Below, one piece after another: positions 56,898 to 64,000 of a DNA stretch of 64,000 bases (position 1 is the first letter of the stretch; every line of letters begins with the position of its first letter). Origin of the DNA: Leifsonia sp. ku-ls. GTDB lineage: Bacteria > Actinomycetota > Actinomycetes > Actinomycetales > Microbacteriaceae. Position numbers and translations under genes: made by a program. The notes under the pieces are model-generated. The model worked only from the letters and a program-made list of their open reading frames with translations. It was not told the origin of the DNA and searched no databases. Location of the stretch: the NCBI GenBank assembly GCA_003367665.1, contig QKXI01000004.1, forward strand, positions 186,001 to 250,000, given 5' to 3'.

Positions 56898-58220
56898 CTA
56901 CGCGCGCGCAGCCTCCACGACCGAGCGTGCGGCGGCGAGGCCGGCGGACAGGTCGGCCTTCAGGTCGTCGATGTTCTCGAGGCCGACCGAGAGGCGCACC
57001 AGGCCGGGGGTCACGCCCGCGGTCAGCTGCTGCTCCGGGGTGAGCTGCGAGTGCGTCGTCGAGGCCGGGTGGATGACCAGGCTGCGCACGTCTCCGATGT
57101 TCGCCAGGTGGCTGAACAGCGAGAGGTTGTCGACCAGGGCCGCGCCCGCGTCCACGCCGCCCTTGAGCTCGAAGGACAGCACCGCGCCGACGCCCTTCGG
57201 GGCGTACTTGTTGGCGGCCGCGTACCACGGGCTTGTGGGGAGGCCCGAGTAGTTCACCGACGCGACGTCGGGGTGCGACTCGAGGAACTCGGCGATCTCC
57301 TGGGCGTTCTGGGTGTGGCGCTCGACGCGCAGCGACAGCGTCTCGATGCCCTGGATGAGCTGCCAGGCGCTCGCCGGCGCGATCGCGGAGCCAAGGTCGC
57401 GGAGCAGCTGCACGCGGGCCTTGATGATGTAGGCGAGGCCGTCGCCGACCGCGGCCGTGTAGCTGGCGCCGTGGTACGACGGGTCCGGCTCGGTCAGGCC
57501 CGGGAACTTCTCCACGTTCTTCGACCACTCGAACTTCCCGCCGTCGACGATGATGCCGCCGATGACGGTGCCGTGGCCGCCGAGGAACTTGGTGGCCGAG
57601 TGGACGACGATGTCGGCGCCGTGCTCGAACGGGCGGATCAGGTACGGGGTCGCGATCGTGTTGTCGACGATCAGCGGAACGCCAGCCTCGTGCGCGACGT
57701 CGGCGACCAGCGCGATGTCGAGGATGTTGATCTTCGGGTTGCCGATGGTCTCCGCGAAGAACAGCTTCGTGTTCGGGCGGACCGCGCGGCGCCACTCGTC
57801 GGCGTCGTCCTGGTTCTCGACGAACGTGGTCTCGATGCCGAGCTTGGCGAGCGTGTACTTGAACAGGTTGTACGTGCCGCCGTAGATCGAGCTGGAGGAG
57901 ACGATGTGGTCGCCCGCCTGCGCGATGTTCAGCACCGCGAAGGTCTCCGCCGCCTGGCCGGAGGCGACGAGGAGGGCGCCCGTGCCCCCTTCGAGCGCGG
58001 CGACGCGCTCCTCGACGACGGCCTGCGTCGGGTTCTGGATGCGCGTGTAGATGTTGCCGAACTCGGCAAGCGCGAACAGGTTCTTGGCGTGTTCCGCGTT
58101 GTTGAACACGTAGGACGTGGTCTGGTAGATCGGGGTCGCCCGGGCGTTGGTCACCGGGTCCGGCGCGGCGCCGGCGTGGATCTGCTTCGTCTCGAACTGC
58201 CAGTCGGCGGCGTCGGTCAT
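56898..58220 (-). CDS. metY: O-acetylhomoserine aminocarboxypropyltransferase (sulfhydrylase)
   Basis: A 440-residue PLP enzyme of the Cys/Met metabolism class that makes homocysteine from O-acetylhomoserine and sulfide. The PLP lysine is in SATKFLGGHGTVIGG (about residue 210), and the family opening PIYQTTSYVFNNAEHAKNLF is at 30-49. It uses the product of metX. An AGAGAGAAG purine run lies before the ATG. No sulfonamide or SAM riboswitch could be recognised upstream. Confidence 0.95.
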   Translation of the reverse strand: MTDAADWQFETKQIHAGAAPDPVTNARATPIYQTTSYVFNNAEHAKNLFALAEFGNIYTRIQNPTQAVVEERVAALEGGTGALLVASGQAAETFAVLNIAQAGDHIVSSSSIYGGTYNLFKYTLAKLGIETTFVENQDDADEWRRAVRPNTKLFFAETIGNPKINILDIALVADVAHEAGVPLIVDNTIATPYLIRPFEHGADIVVHSATKFLGGHGTVIGGIIVDGGKFEWSKNVEKFPGLTEPDPSYHGASYTAAVGDGLAYIIKARVQLLRDLGSAIAPASAWQLIQGIETLSLRVERHTQNAQEIAEFLESHPDVASVNYSGLPTSPWYAAANKYAPKGVGAVLSFELKGGVDAGAALVDNLSLFSHLANIGDVRSLVIHPASTTHSQLTPEQQLTAGVTPGLVRLSVGLENIDDLKADLSAGLAAARSVVEAARA

Positions 58221-58328
58221 GGCTTCTCTCTTTCGGGTAGGCGTGTGGGCGGGTCGTAGGAAGGCTATTCGTGCGACCGCGCGGGGGCAACGCCGCCGAA
58301 ACACGCCGTAACCCGCCACAATGGCCTC

Positions 58329-59108
58329 ATGGCAAGACGTGTGGTCGTGACGGGTGCGAGTTCCGGGATCGGCGCGGCGACGGTCCGCGCGTTCCGCGAG
58401 CAGGGGTGGGACGTGGTCGGCGTCGCCCGGCGCGAGGACCGCCTCCAGGCGCTCGCCGCGGAGACCGGCGCCGATGTCTTCGTGGCCGACCTGACCAAGC
58501 AGGACGACGTGGATGCGCTCCGCGACCACCTGGCGGCGACCGGCGGTATCCACGCGCTGGTGAACAACGCGGGAGGCGCACACGGGCTGGACTCGGTGGA
58601 GTCGTCCAGCGTCGACGACTGGGTGTGGATGTACGAGATCAACGTCATCGGCACCAAGCGGGTGATCTCCGCCCTGCTCCCGCTGCTGCGCCAGGGCGCG
58701 CGGGAGACCGGTCACGCCGACATCGCCGTCGTGACCTCCATCGCGGGGCTGACCACCTATGTGGGCGGCGGCGGCTACAACGCGGCCAAGTTCGCGGAGC
58801 ACGCGCTGACCGAGGTGCTACGGCTGGAGCTGAACGGCGAGCCCATCCGCGTGGTCGAGGTCGCCCCGGGGATGGTCGCGACCGAGGAGTTCTCGCTCGT
58901 CCGCTTCGGCGGCGACAAGGCCCGGCGCGACGCCGTCTACGAGGACGTCCCCGAGCCGCTGTCCGCCGAGGACGTGGCCGAGACGATCGTGCACGCCCTG
59001 ACGCTGCCACGCCACGTCGACCTCGACCTGATCGTGGTCAAACCGGTGGCCCAGGCCGCGCCGTCCCGGCTGCACAAGGGCGAGCTGAAGGTCAAGGCCG
59101 AAGGCTGA
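58329..59108 (+). CDS. SDR family NAD(P)-dependent oxidoreductase
   Basis: A 259-residue classical short-chain dehydrogenase. The cofactor motif TGASSGIG is at 8-15, NNAGG near 80, catalytic Ser in VVTSIAGL, and YNAAK at about 143-147. The arginine in RREDR after the second strand suggests NADP preference. Family members include serine or 3-hydroxy acid dehydrogenases (YdfG-like). An ACAATG box lies 5 nt before the ATG. It is followed after four bases by a potassium channel gene. Confidence 0.9.
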   Translation: MARRVVVTGASSGIGAATVRAFREQGWDVVGVARREDRLQALAAETGADVFVADLTKQDDVDALRDHLAATGGIHALVNNAGGAHGLDSVESSSVDDWVWMYEINVIGTKRVISALLPLLRQGARETGHADIAVVTSIAGLTTYVGGGGYNAAKFAEHALTEVLRLELNGEPIRVVEVAPGMVATEEFSLVRFGGDKARRDAVYEDVPEPLSAEDVAETIVHALTLPRHVDLDLIVVKPVAQAAPSRLHKGELKVKAEG

Positions 59109-59112
59109 CGCG

Positions 59113-59817
59113 ATGGGGATCGCGAACGACGCGAAGCGCGAGCGCTGGGAGCGGGCCACCGGGTGGCCGGCCATGGGCGCGTCGTTCGTGTTCCTCATCG
59201 CCTACTCGTGGAACATCCTCGACGAGCGGCCAACCGCCGACCTGCACACGGTGCTCGTCATCGTGCTGCTGGCGGTGTGGGCGTTCTTCCTGATCGACTA
59301 CGTCGTACGGCTCGTGCTCGCGGAGCACCGGCTGCACTTCATCCGCCGGAACCCGATCGATTTGCTCTCGGTCTTCCTGCCGCTCATCCGCCCGTTCCGG
59401 CTGCTCACGGGGCTCAGCCGCATCCCGGCCCTCCGGGGGAACACGGCGGCCCACCTGCGTCGCCGGGTGCTCATCATCGCCGGCGCCAGCGTGCTGATGT
59501 TCATCTACGTGATCGCGCTGGCCGAGTTCCGCGTGGAGCGCTACGCCGACGGCTCCAACATCAGGAGCTTCGGCGACGCGCTCTGGTGGGCCTGCGTCAC
59601 GATGGCGACCGTCGGCTACGGCGACTACTACCCGGTCACGGTGCCCGGCCGGCTGCTGGCGATCATCCTCATGATGGGCGGGATCGCCATCGTCGGCACC
59701 GCGAGCGCGACCATCGTCAGCTACCTCAACGAGCGGACGCAGCACCTGCGGCGGCGGGACGGACACCCGGAGGACCGGCACGACGGCCCCGACGACGGCC
59801 GGCACGATCGAGCCTGA
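59113..59817 (+). CDS. Potassium channel family protein
   Basis: A 234-residue channel. Helices are seen at about 20-35, 45-65, 78-95, 118-140 and 175-200. The pore filter is TVGYGD near residue 161 (MATVGYGDYYPVT). The S4-like segment has few Arg (LIRPFRLLTGLSRIPAL), so voltage sensing is doubtful. The tail is charged (His/Asp/Arg). The start is 4 bp after the SDR stop, so both are probably on one transcript. Confidence 0.9.
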   Translation: MGIANDAKRERWERATGWPAMGASFVFLIAYSWNILDERPTADLHTVLVIVLLAVWAFFLIDYVVRLVLAEHRLHFIRRNPIDLLSVFLPLIRPFRLLTGLSRIPALRGNTAAHLRRRVLIIAGASVLMFIYVIALAEFRVERYADGSNIRSFGDALWWACVTMATVGYGDYYPVTVPGRLLAIILMMGGIAIVGTASATIVSYLNERTQHLRRRDGHPEDRHDGPDDGRHDRA

Positions 59818-59837
59818 GACGGGCGCGGAGGAGCACG

Positions 59838-60629
59838 TCAGCCCTCCGCGACCGCGACGCACGCCCGCAACAGCTCGAGCGCCTGCCGCCCGTCGCGCAC
59901 CGTGAACTCCTGCCGCTCGCCGGCCCGGTCGCGCACCGCCCGCCGCAGCAGCGCCGCATGCTCCGGCCAGCGCTCGGCCGCGTAGTCCGCGGCCGCGGAC
60001 TTGGTGAGCACCTCGCCGGTCTCGATCGTCGCCACGAGCCGGATGGGACCGAGCGCCACCCAGCGCACCGTCTCCGGGCGCAGCGGGTCGTCGTCGTCCC
60101 GGCCGGCGAGCTCGGCCGCCAGGCCGTCGCCGATGCGCTGCCAGTAGTCCTGCAGGTTGGCCCGGGAGAAGGCGACGACGCCCTCCGCGGCGCCGGGGTG
60201 GCGGTCCGACACGGGCGTCCAGATCACGTCCCCGCCGTCCACGACCCCCTGCACCCCGGATTCCAGCTCGCGCCAGGTCACCCAGCTGAGCTGCGCACCG
60301 GCGAGGGACGAGACGAGCACGCCCTCGACGACCTGCGGTGCCGTCTGCACGACGTCCGGACCGCGGGCGATCTCCGACTCCGTCAGGTACACGCCGTCGA
60401 TGTGCGGGTCGGAGGCGGCGTGCAGTTCGGCCAGAGCGGGGAGGTCGTCGACCGGGTCGCGGGTGACGACGAAGACCACGTCGATGTCGCTCACCCCCGG
60501 ATGCCAGTCACCGGCCGCGGCCGAGCCGGTGACGATCGCGCGGCTCACCAGCCCGGGTGCCCGGCGTCTCTGTTCGAGCAGGAAGCGGGTGAGCGCGTCG
60601 GCGACGGCGGGTGGGAGCTGCTCGGACAT
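59838..60629 (-). CDS. Nucleotidyltransferase-domain protein
   Basis: A 263-residue protein with an N-terminal nucleotidyltransferase motif GSAAAGDWHPGVSDIDVVFVV (GS and DID shown; about 35-55) and a helical C-terminal part with a DUF4111-like layout seen in aminoglycoside adenylyltransferases. It could adenylylate a small molecule, but the substrate is not predictable. It begins just inside the end of the MFS operon partner (2-bp gap) and is read with it. Confidence 0.8.
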   Translation of the reverse strand: MSEQLPPAVADALTRFLLEQRRRAPGLVSRAIVTGSAAAGDWHPGVSDIDVVFVVTRDPVDDLPALAELHAASDPHIDGVYLTESEIARGPDVVQTAPQVVEGVLVSSLAGAQLSWVTWRELESGVQGVVDGGDVIWTPVSDRHPGAAEGVVAFSRANLQDYWQRIGDGLAAELAGRDDDDPLRPETVRWVALGPIRLVATIETGEVLTKSAAADYAAERWPEHAALLRRAVRDRAGERQEFTVRDGRQALELLRACVAVAEG

Positions 60630-60631
60630 GG

Positions 60632-62110
60632 TCACTCCATGGCGGGTTCGGGTGGTTCGACGGGTTCGGGGTCCGCGAAGGCCAGCCGCGGCACGAAGAA
60701 CAGGAGGACGGCCGCGAGGAGCGCGCCCAGTCCGCAGATCGTCCACACCAGCATGTAGCCGAACAGGCTGGCCGCGGTGGCCGTCGCGGTGGCGGCGCCG
60801 GCGAGCAGCACGACGCCGAAGACCGCCGAGGCGAACGAGCCCCCGACGGTCTTCGTGGTGTTGGTGAGCGCGGTGGCGACGCCGGTCTGGCCGCGCGGGG
60901 CCGCGGCGGCCGCCGCAGCCGGGAGCGCCCCGACGAGCGCGCCCGAGCCGACGCCGGCGATCGCCATGTTCGTGAACACCTCCCAGGTCTGGAGGTGGAA
61001 CGGCAGGAACAGCAGGTAGCCGACGGCGACGAGGAACGACGCCCCGATGAGCGTCACGCGCGGCGTCAGCCACGACGAGACGAGCGGGAACAGCAGCGCG
61101 CCGACGATCATCGAAATCAGGTAGGCGCCGATCAGGATGCTCCGCTGCCCGGCCGTGAGCCCGAGCCCGTACCCGTTCGCCGGGTCGGTGCCGGCATACG
61201 TGCTCAGCGGGGCCTGCGCGCCGAGCAGGCTGATCCCGATGAGCCCCGCCGTGAGCTGCACGGGCCACATCGTGGGCTTGCGGAGCACCCGCAGGTCGAT
61301 CGCCGGGTCGCTCTGGAGCAGCTCCCAGCGCGCGAACGGGACGAACGAGAGCAGCCCGAGCGCGATGAGCGCCCAGACCCACCAGGTGCCGACGCCGTTG
61401 AGCCGCAGGAACGTCAGGCCGGAGGTGATGAGCAGCAGGCCGAGCGCGAGCAGGGTGAAGCCGACGCCGTCGAGCGAGCGCCCGGGCACGGGCTCCGACT
61501 CCGGAACGCCGAACAGGATGGCGAAGAAGACGAGGGTCACCGCGACGGCCGGCACCATGAGCGTCAGCGTCACGTCGCCGCCGAGCGCCTCGAACAGCAG
61601 GCCGGCGCCCACCGCGCCGAGGATCGCGCCCGCCTCCAGTGCCACGACGAGCAGCCCCGCGGCGCGGCGCGTGCGCGACGCGGCCGCCCCGGTGCGCCGG
61701 CCGCGGTCGAAGATGAGGGCCACCTCCAGCGGCAGCCAGACCACGTAGAACCCCTGCAGCGCGAACGCGAGCAGGTACGAGACGAAGTCCCCCGAGAAGG
61801 CGAGCGCCCAGCTGGAGAGCGCGGTGAGGGCGGTGGCGATCAGCAGGATGCGCTTGTGCCCGAACATGTCGCCGAGCTTCGCCAGCACCGGGAGGACCAG
61901 TGCCGACACCAGCAGCTGGGCCGCCTCGAACCAGTTGTAGTCGGCGTCGTGGATGCCCAGGTGCTTCACGATGTCGGAGATCAGCGGCACGTAGTAGCCC
62001 TGCAGGATGCCGCTGGTGAGCTCCACGAGCGCGAGCCAGCCGATGAGCCCCGCCATGGCGCCGATGGCGACCGTGGCCCGGCGCTGGGCCGACGTCCTCT
62101 CCGATGTCAT
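60632..62110 (-). CDS. MFS transporter, DHA2-like
   Basis: A 492-residue 14-helix MFS protein. Motif A is seen as LAKLGDMFGHKRILL after helix 2, and the helix-5 region reads VALEAGAILGAVGAGLLFEALGG. The C-terminus is acidic and Pro-rich (DPEPVEPPEP). It is divergent from the phosphoribosyltransferase gene with a 42-bp shared gap, and both have -10 boxes close to their start codons. It forms an operon with the downstream nucleotidyltransferase. Confidence 0.9.
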   Translation of the reverse strand: MTSERTSAQRRATVAIGAMAGLIGWLALVELTSGILQGYYVPLISDIVKHLGIHDADYNWFEAAQLLVSALVLPVLAKLGDMFGHKRILLIATALTALSSWALAFSGDFVSYLLAFALQGFYVVWLPLEVALIFDRGRRTGAAASRTRRAAGLLVVALEAGAILGAVGAGLLFEALGGDVTLTLMVPAVAVTLVFFAILFGVPESEPVPGRSLDGVGFTLLALGLLLITSGLTFLRLNGVGTWWVWALIALGLLSFVPFARWELLQSDPAIDLRVLRKPTMWPVQLTAGLIGISLLGAQAPLSTYAGTDPANGYGLGLTAGQRSILIGAYLISMIVGALLFPLVSSWLTPRVTLIGASFLVAVGYLLFLPFHLQTWEVFTNMAIAGVGSGALVGALPAAAAAAAPRGQTGVATALTNTTKTVGGSFASAVFGVVLLAGAATATATAASLFGYMLVWTICGLGALLAAVLLFFVPRLAFADPEPVEPPEPAME

Positions 62111-62116
62111 GCGCGG

Positions 62117-62122
62117 ATGCTA
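62117..62122 (-). promoter_or_regulatory. -10 box for leaderless MFS gene
   Basis: TAGCAT on the minus strand, 6 nt before the ATG at 62110. Confidence 0.5.
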
Positions 62123-62140
62123 ACACCGGCGCGCCCCCGG

Positions 62141-62146
62141 TACGGT
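62141..62146 (+). promoter_or_regulatory. -10 box for leaderless phosphoribosyltransferase gene
   Basis: TACGGT, 6 nt before the ATG at 62153. Together with the opposite -10 it makes a very compact divergent promoter. Confidence 0.45.
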
Positions 62147-62152
62147 AGAACA

Positions 62153-62674
62153 ATGGCCAGCGAACTCGACGATTCCGGTGCAGACGTCCTCCAGGAGACG
62201 GAACGGGAGGTCCTCGGCTGGCTGGAGTTCGGCGAGGCGTCCCGTCATCTCGCCGGCGAGGTCGTCGAGTCGGGGTTCGAGCCCGACATGGTCGTCGCCA
62301 TCGCGCGCGGCGGCCTGCTGCTGGCCGGCGCCATCTCCTACGCGCTCGGGATCAAGGCGTGCGGCGCCCTCAACGTCGAGTTCTACACCGGGGTGGACAC
62401 GCGGCTGCCGGAGCCGGTGGTGCTCCCGCCGATGCTCGACTCCGCGGCCCTGAACGCCAAGCGGGTGCTGCTCGTCGACGACGTCTCCGACTCCGGCCGC
62501 ACCCTCGCGATGGTCGTCGACCTGATCGCCGCCTCCGGCGCCGACGTGCGCACGGTGTGCCTCTACTCCAAGCCGCGGACGGTGCTCGAGCCCGACTTCG
62601 TCTGGCGCCGCACCGACCGCTGGATCACCTTCCCGTGGTCGGCCCTCCCGCCGGTGACGGCCGCCACCCACTGA
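62153..62674 (+). CDS. Phosphoribosyltransferase family protein
   Basis: A 173-residue type I PRTase. The PRPP loop is [15 protein letters not shown] (about 103-117) and the fold's first strand motif is [13 protein letters not shown]. The final FPW segment resembles xanthine/hypoxanthine PRTase-like proteins of archaea and actinobacteria. The base substrate is uncertain. It precedes the uracil-DNA glycosylase gene by 5 bp. Confidence 0.87.
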   Translation: MASELDDSGADVLQETEREVLGWLEFGEASRHLAGEVVESGFEPDMVVAIARGGLLLAGAISYALGIKACGALNVEFYTGVDTRLPEPVVLPPMLDSAALNAKRVLLVDDVSDSGRTLAMVVDLIAASGADVRTVCLYSKPRTVLEPDFVWRRTDRWITFPWSALPPVTAATH

Positions 62675-62679
62675 CCCCC

Positions 62680-63372
62680 GTGCCGAAGACGCTCGCCGAG
62701 CTCGCCGCCGACGGCTCGATGGACGCCGGCTGGGCGGAGGCGCTCGCCCCGGTCGCGGACCGCATCGCGACGATGGGCGACTTCCTCCGGGCCGAGGTCG
62801 CGGCCGGGCGGCCGTACCTCCCCGCCGGCGACGCCGTCCTCCGTGCCTTCCGCGCGCCGCTCGCCGACGTGCGCGTGCTGATCGTCGGCCAGGATCCGTA
62901 CCCGACGCCCGGCCACCCCATCGGCCTGTCGTTCGCGGTGGAGCGGCACGTCCGTCCCCTGCCGAAGAGCCTGCAGAACATCTATCGGGAGCTCCGTGAC
63001 GACCTCGGCCTGACGCCACCGCCGCACGGCGACCTGAGCGCCTGGGCCGACAACGGGGTCATGCTGCTGAACCGCGTCCTCACCGTCCGCCCCGGCGAGC
63101 CGGCCTCGCACCGCGGCAAGGGCTGGGAGGCGGTGACCGAGCACGCCATCCGCTCGCTCGTCGCCCGAGGCCGGCCGTTCGTGTCGATCCTGTGGGGGAG
63201 GGACGCCGCCACGCTGAAGCCGCTGCTCGACGGCAACCCGGTGATCGAGTCGCCGCACCCGAGCCCGCTCTCGGCGTCGCGCGGGTTCTTCGGCTCCAAG
63301 CCGTTCTCGCGCGCGAACGCGCTGCTCGAACGGGCGGGGGAGAAGCCGGTCGACTGGACGCTGCATCCGTAA
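62680..63372 (+). CDS. ung: Uracil-DNA glycosylase
   Basis: A 230-residue family 1 UDG that removes uracil from DNA. The water-activating loop [16 protein letters not shown] is at about 68-83 and the DNA-intercalation loop [17 protein letters not shown] at about 188-204. The GTG start, 5 bp after the preceding stop, matches the usual length of the family. It would be co-transcribed with the PRTase gene. Confidence 0.95.
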   Translation: MPKTLAELAADGSMDAGWAEALAPVADRIATMGDFLRAEVAAGRPYLPAGDAVLRAFRAPLADVRVLIVGQDPYPTPGHPIGLSFAVERHVRPLPKSLQNIYRELRDDLGLTPPPHGDLSAWADNGVMLLNRVLTVRPGEPASHRGKGWEAVTEHAIRSLVARGRPFVSILWGRDAATLKPLLDGNPVIESPHPSPLSASRGFFGSKPFSRANALLERAGEKPVDWTLHP

Positions 63373-63394
63373 TACGCCCGCAACGCGCGCGACG

Positions 63395-63400
63395 TACGCT
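63395..63400 (+). promoter_or_regulatory. -10 box for leaderless GNAT gene
   Basis: TACGCT, 7 nt before the GTG at 63408. Confidence 0.4.
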
Positions 63401-63407
63401 TGATGGC

Positions 63408-63986
63408 GTGTTGGAAGAGGAATACCAGGAGCGCCGCGTCCTGCCGCGTCACCTGCGCAAGCCGGAGGCCCCGGAGGCGCCGTTCGAGTACGCGATCCGC
63501 GACGCCCGCCCGGAGGACCTCCCGCACGTCCGCGAGATCTACAACCACTACGTCGCCAACAGCACCGTCACGTTCGACGAGGACGCGATGACGCTGCGCG
63601 AGTGGAAGAGCAAGTACGCCTACCTGACGAAGCTCGGGATGCCGTTCCTCGTCGCCGAGTCGCCGACCGGCCAGATCCTCGGCTATGCGCTGGTGCAGCC
63701 GTGGAAGCAGAAGCGCGCCTACCGGTTCACGGTCGAGAACTCGATCTACCTGGGCGCCGCGTCCACCGGCAAGGGCCTGGGGCCGGTGCTCATGCAGGCT
63801 CTCATCGACAAGTCGAAGGAGGCCGGCCTCAAGGAGATGATCGCCGTCATCGCCGACAAGGGGGCCGAGGCGTCGATCAGGATGCACGAGAACTTCGGCT
63901 TCACCGAGATCGGCCGGATGGGCCGGGTGGGCTACAAGTTCGACCGCTGGCTCGGCACGGTGCTGATGCAGAAGTCGCTGAAATAA
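63408..63986 (+). CDS. GNAT family N-acetyltransferase (phosphinothricin acetyltransferase-like)
   Basis: A 192-residue acetyltransferase. After a charged 25-residue head, IRDARPEDLPHVREIYNHYVANSTVTFDE (split as RDARPEDLP and IYNHYVANSTVTF) matches the PAT/MnaT group. The acetyl-CoA loop region is modified (GAASTGKGLGPVLMQALI), and HENFGFTEIGRMGRVGYKF is the C-terminal family block. Members acetylate phosphinothricin or methionine derivatives; the real substrate is unknown. The GTG follows a -10 box, so the mRNA may be leaderless. Confidence 0.88.
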   Translation: MLEEEYQERRVLPRHLRKPEAPEAPFEYAIRDARPEDLPHVREIYNHYVANSTVTFDEDAMTLREWKSKYAYLTKLGMPFLVAESPTGQILGYALVQPWKQKRAYRFTVENSIYLGAASTGKGLGPVLMQALIDKSKEAGLKEMIAVIADKGAEASIRMHENFGFTEIGRMGRVGYKFDRWLGTVLMQKSLK

Positions 63987-64000
63987 CGTTTCGGCGACGC

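Noticed and set aside
58221-58328. SAM or other methionine riboswitch before metY
   Set aside because: The gap is short and no P1-P4 helices or terminator were visible.

Overview
The window is a piece of a high-GC actinobacterial chromosome, most likely a Microbacteriaceae (Leifsonia-like) species. The evidence is the gene set: MtrB-LpqB, SecA without a C-terminal zinc tail, WhiB1, PdtaS, a lipoyl-free Kgd, GuaB1, a SigH/RsrA-type ECF pair and Rv3235-like DUF6459. Very many start codons also sit 5-8 nt behind a TANNNT box, as expected for leaderless mRNAs. No rRNA, tRNA, CRISPR array, insertion sequence or prophage was seen.

Region 1 (1-22,050) is conserved core. It holds the end of mtrB, then lpqB, comF and long-form hpf; a divergent class A beta-lactamase locus; secA; a structured 380-bp gap; Rv3235-like, pdtaS and whiB1; a DUF1684 gene and a complete five-gene oligopeptide ABC operon; bcp-rsgA-aroA reading back; and sigH-rsrA. 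Most of these genes sit close together in Mycobacterium tuberculosis too, in a different order.

Region 2 (22,050-31,400) has a GNAT, a two-domain VOC protein, a formylglycine-generating enzyme, a small lower-GC island (small membrane ORF plus secreted protein) bordered by a decayed kgd 3' fragment, the intact kgd, guaB1 and a Rid protein.

Region 3 (31,400-43,700) is accessory metabolism and transport: a DHA2-type MFS pump with a TetR repressor and matching operators, a Septum_form-like membrane protein, tandem CNNM transporters, a VOC protein, an Old Yellow Enzyme, a HAD hydrolase, NAD(P)HX dehydratase, a GT87-like mannosyltransferase, a thiamine-binding-like protein and another MFS transporter.

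Region 4 (43,700-54,650) is dominated by a 2,511-residue secreted protein with 16 tandem 118-residue DUF7507/DUF11-type repeats and no visible cell-wall anchor. It is preceded by a 27-codon upstream ORF whose stop overlaps its start. A convergent operon follows: sensor kinase, degenerate kinase-like membrane protein, LuxR response regulator.

Region 5 (54,650-64,000) has metX and metY separated by a potassium channel, an SDR, a second potassium channel, a nucleotidyltransferase, an MFS transporter, a phosphoribosyltransferase, uracil-DNA glycosylase and a GNAT.

The observations most worth a second look are: a LysR/BlaB chimera next to the beta-lactamase; the giant anchorless repeat protein with its coupled leader ORF; the kgd remnant bordering the small island; the kinase/pseudokinase pair; the structured secA-downstream gap; and the pervasive leaderless promoter signature.
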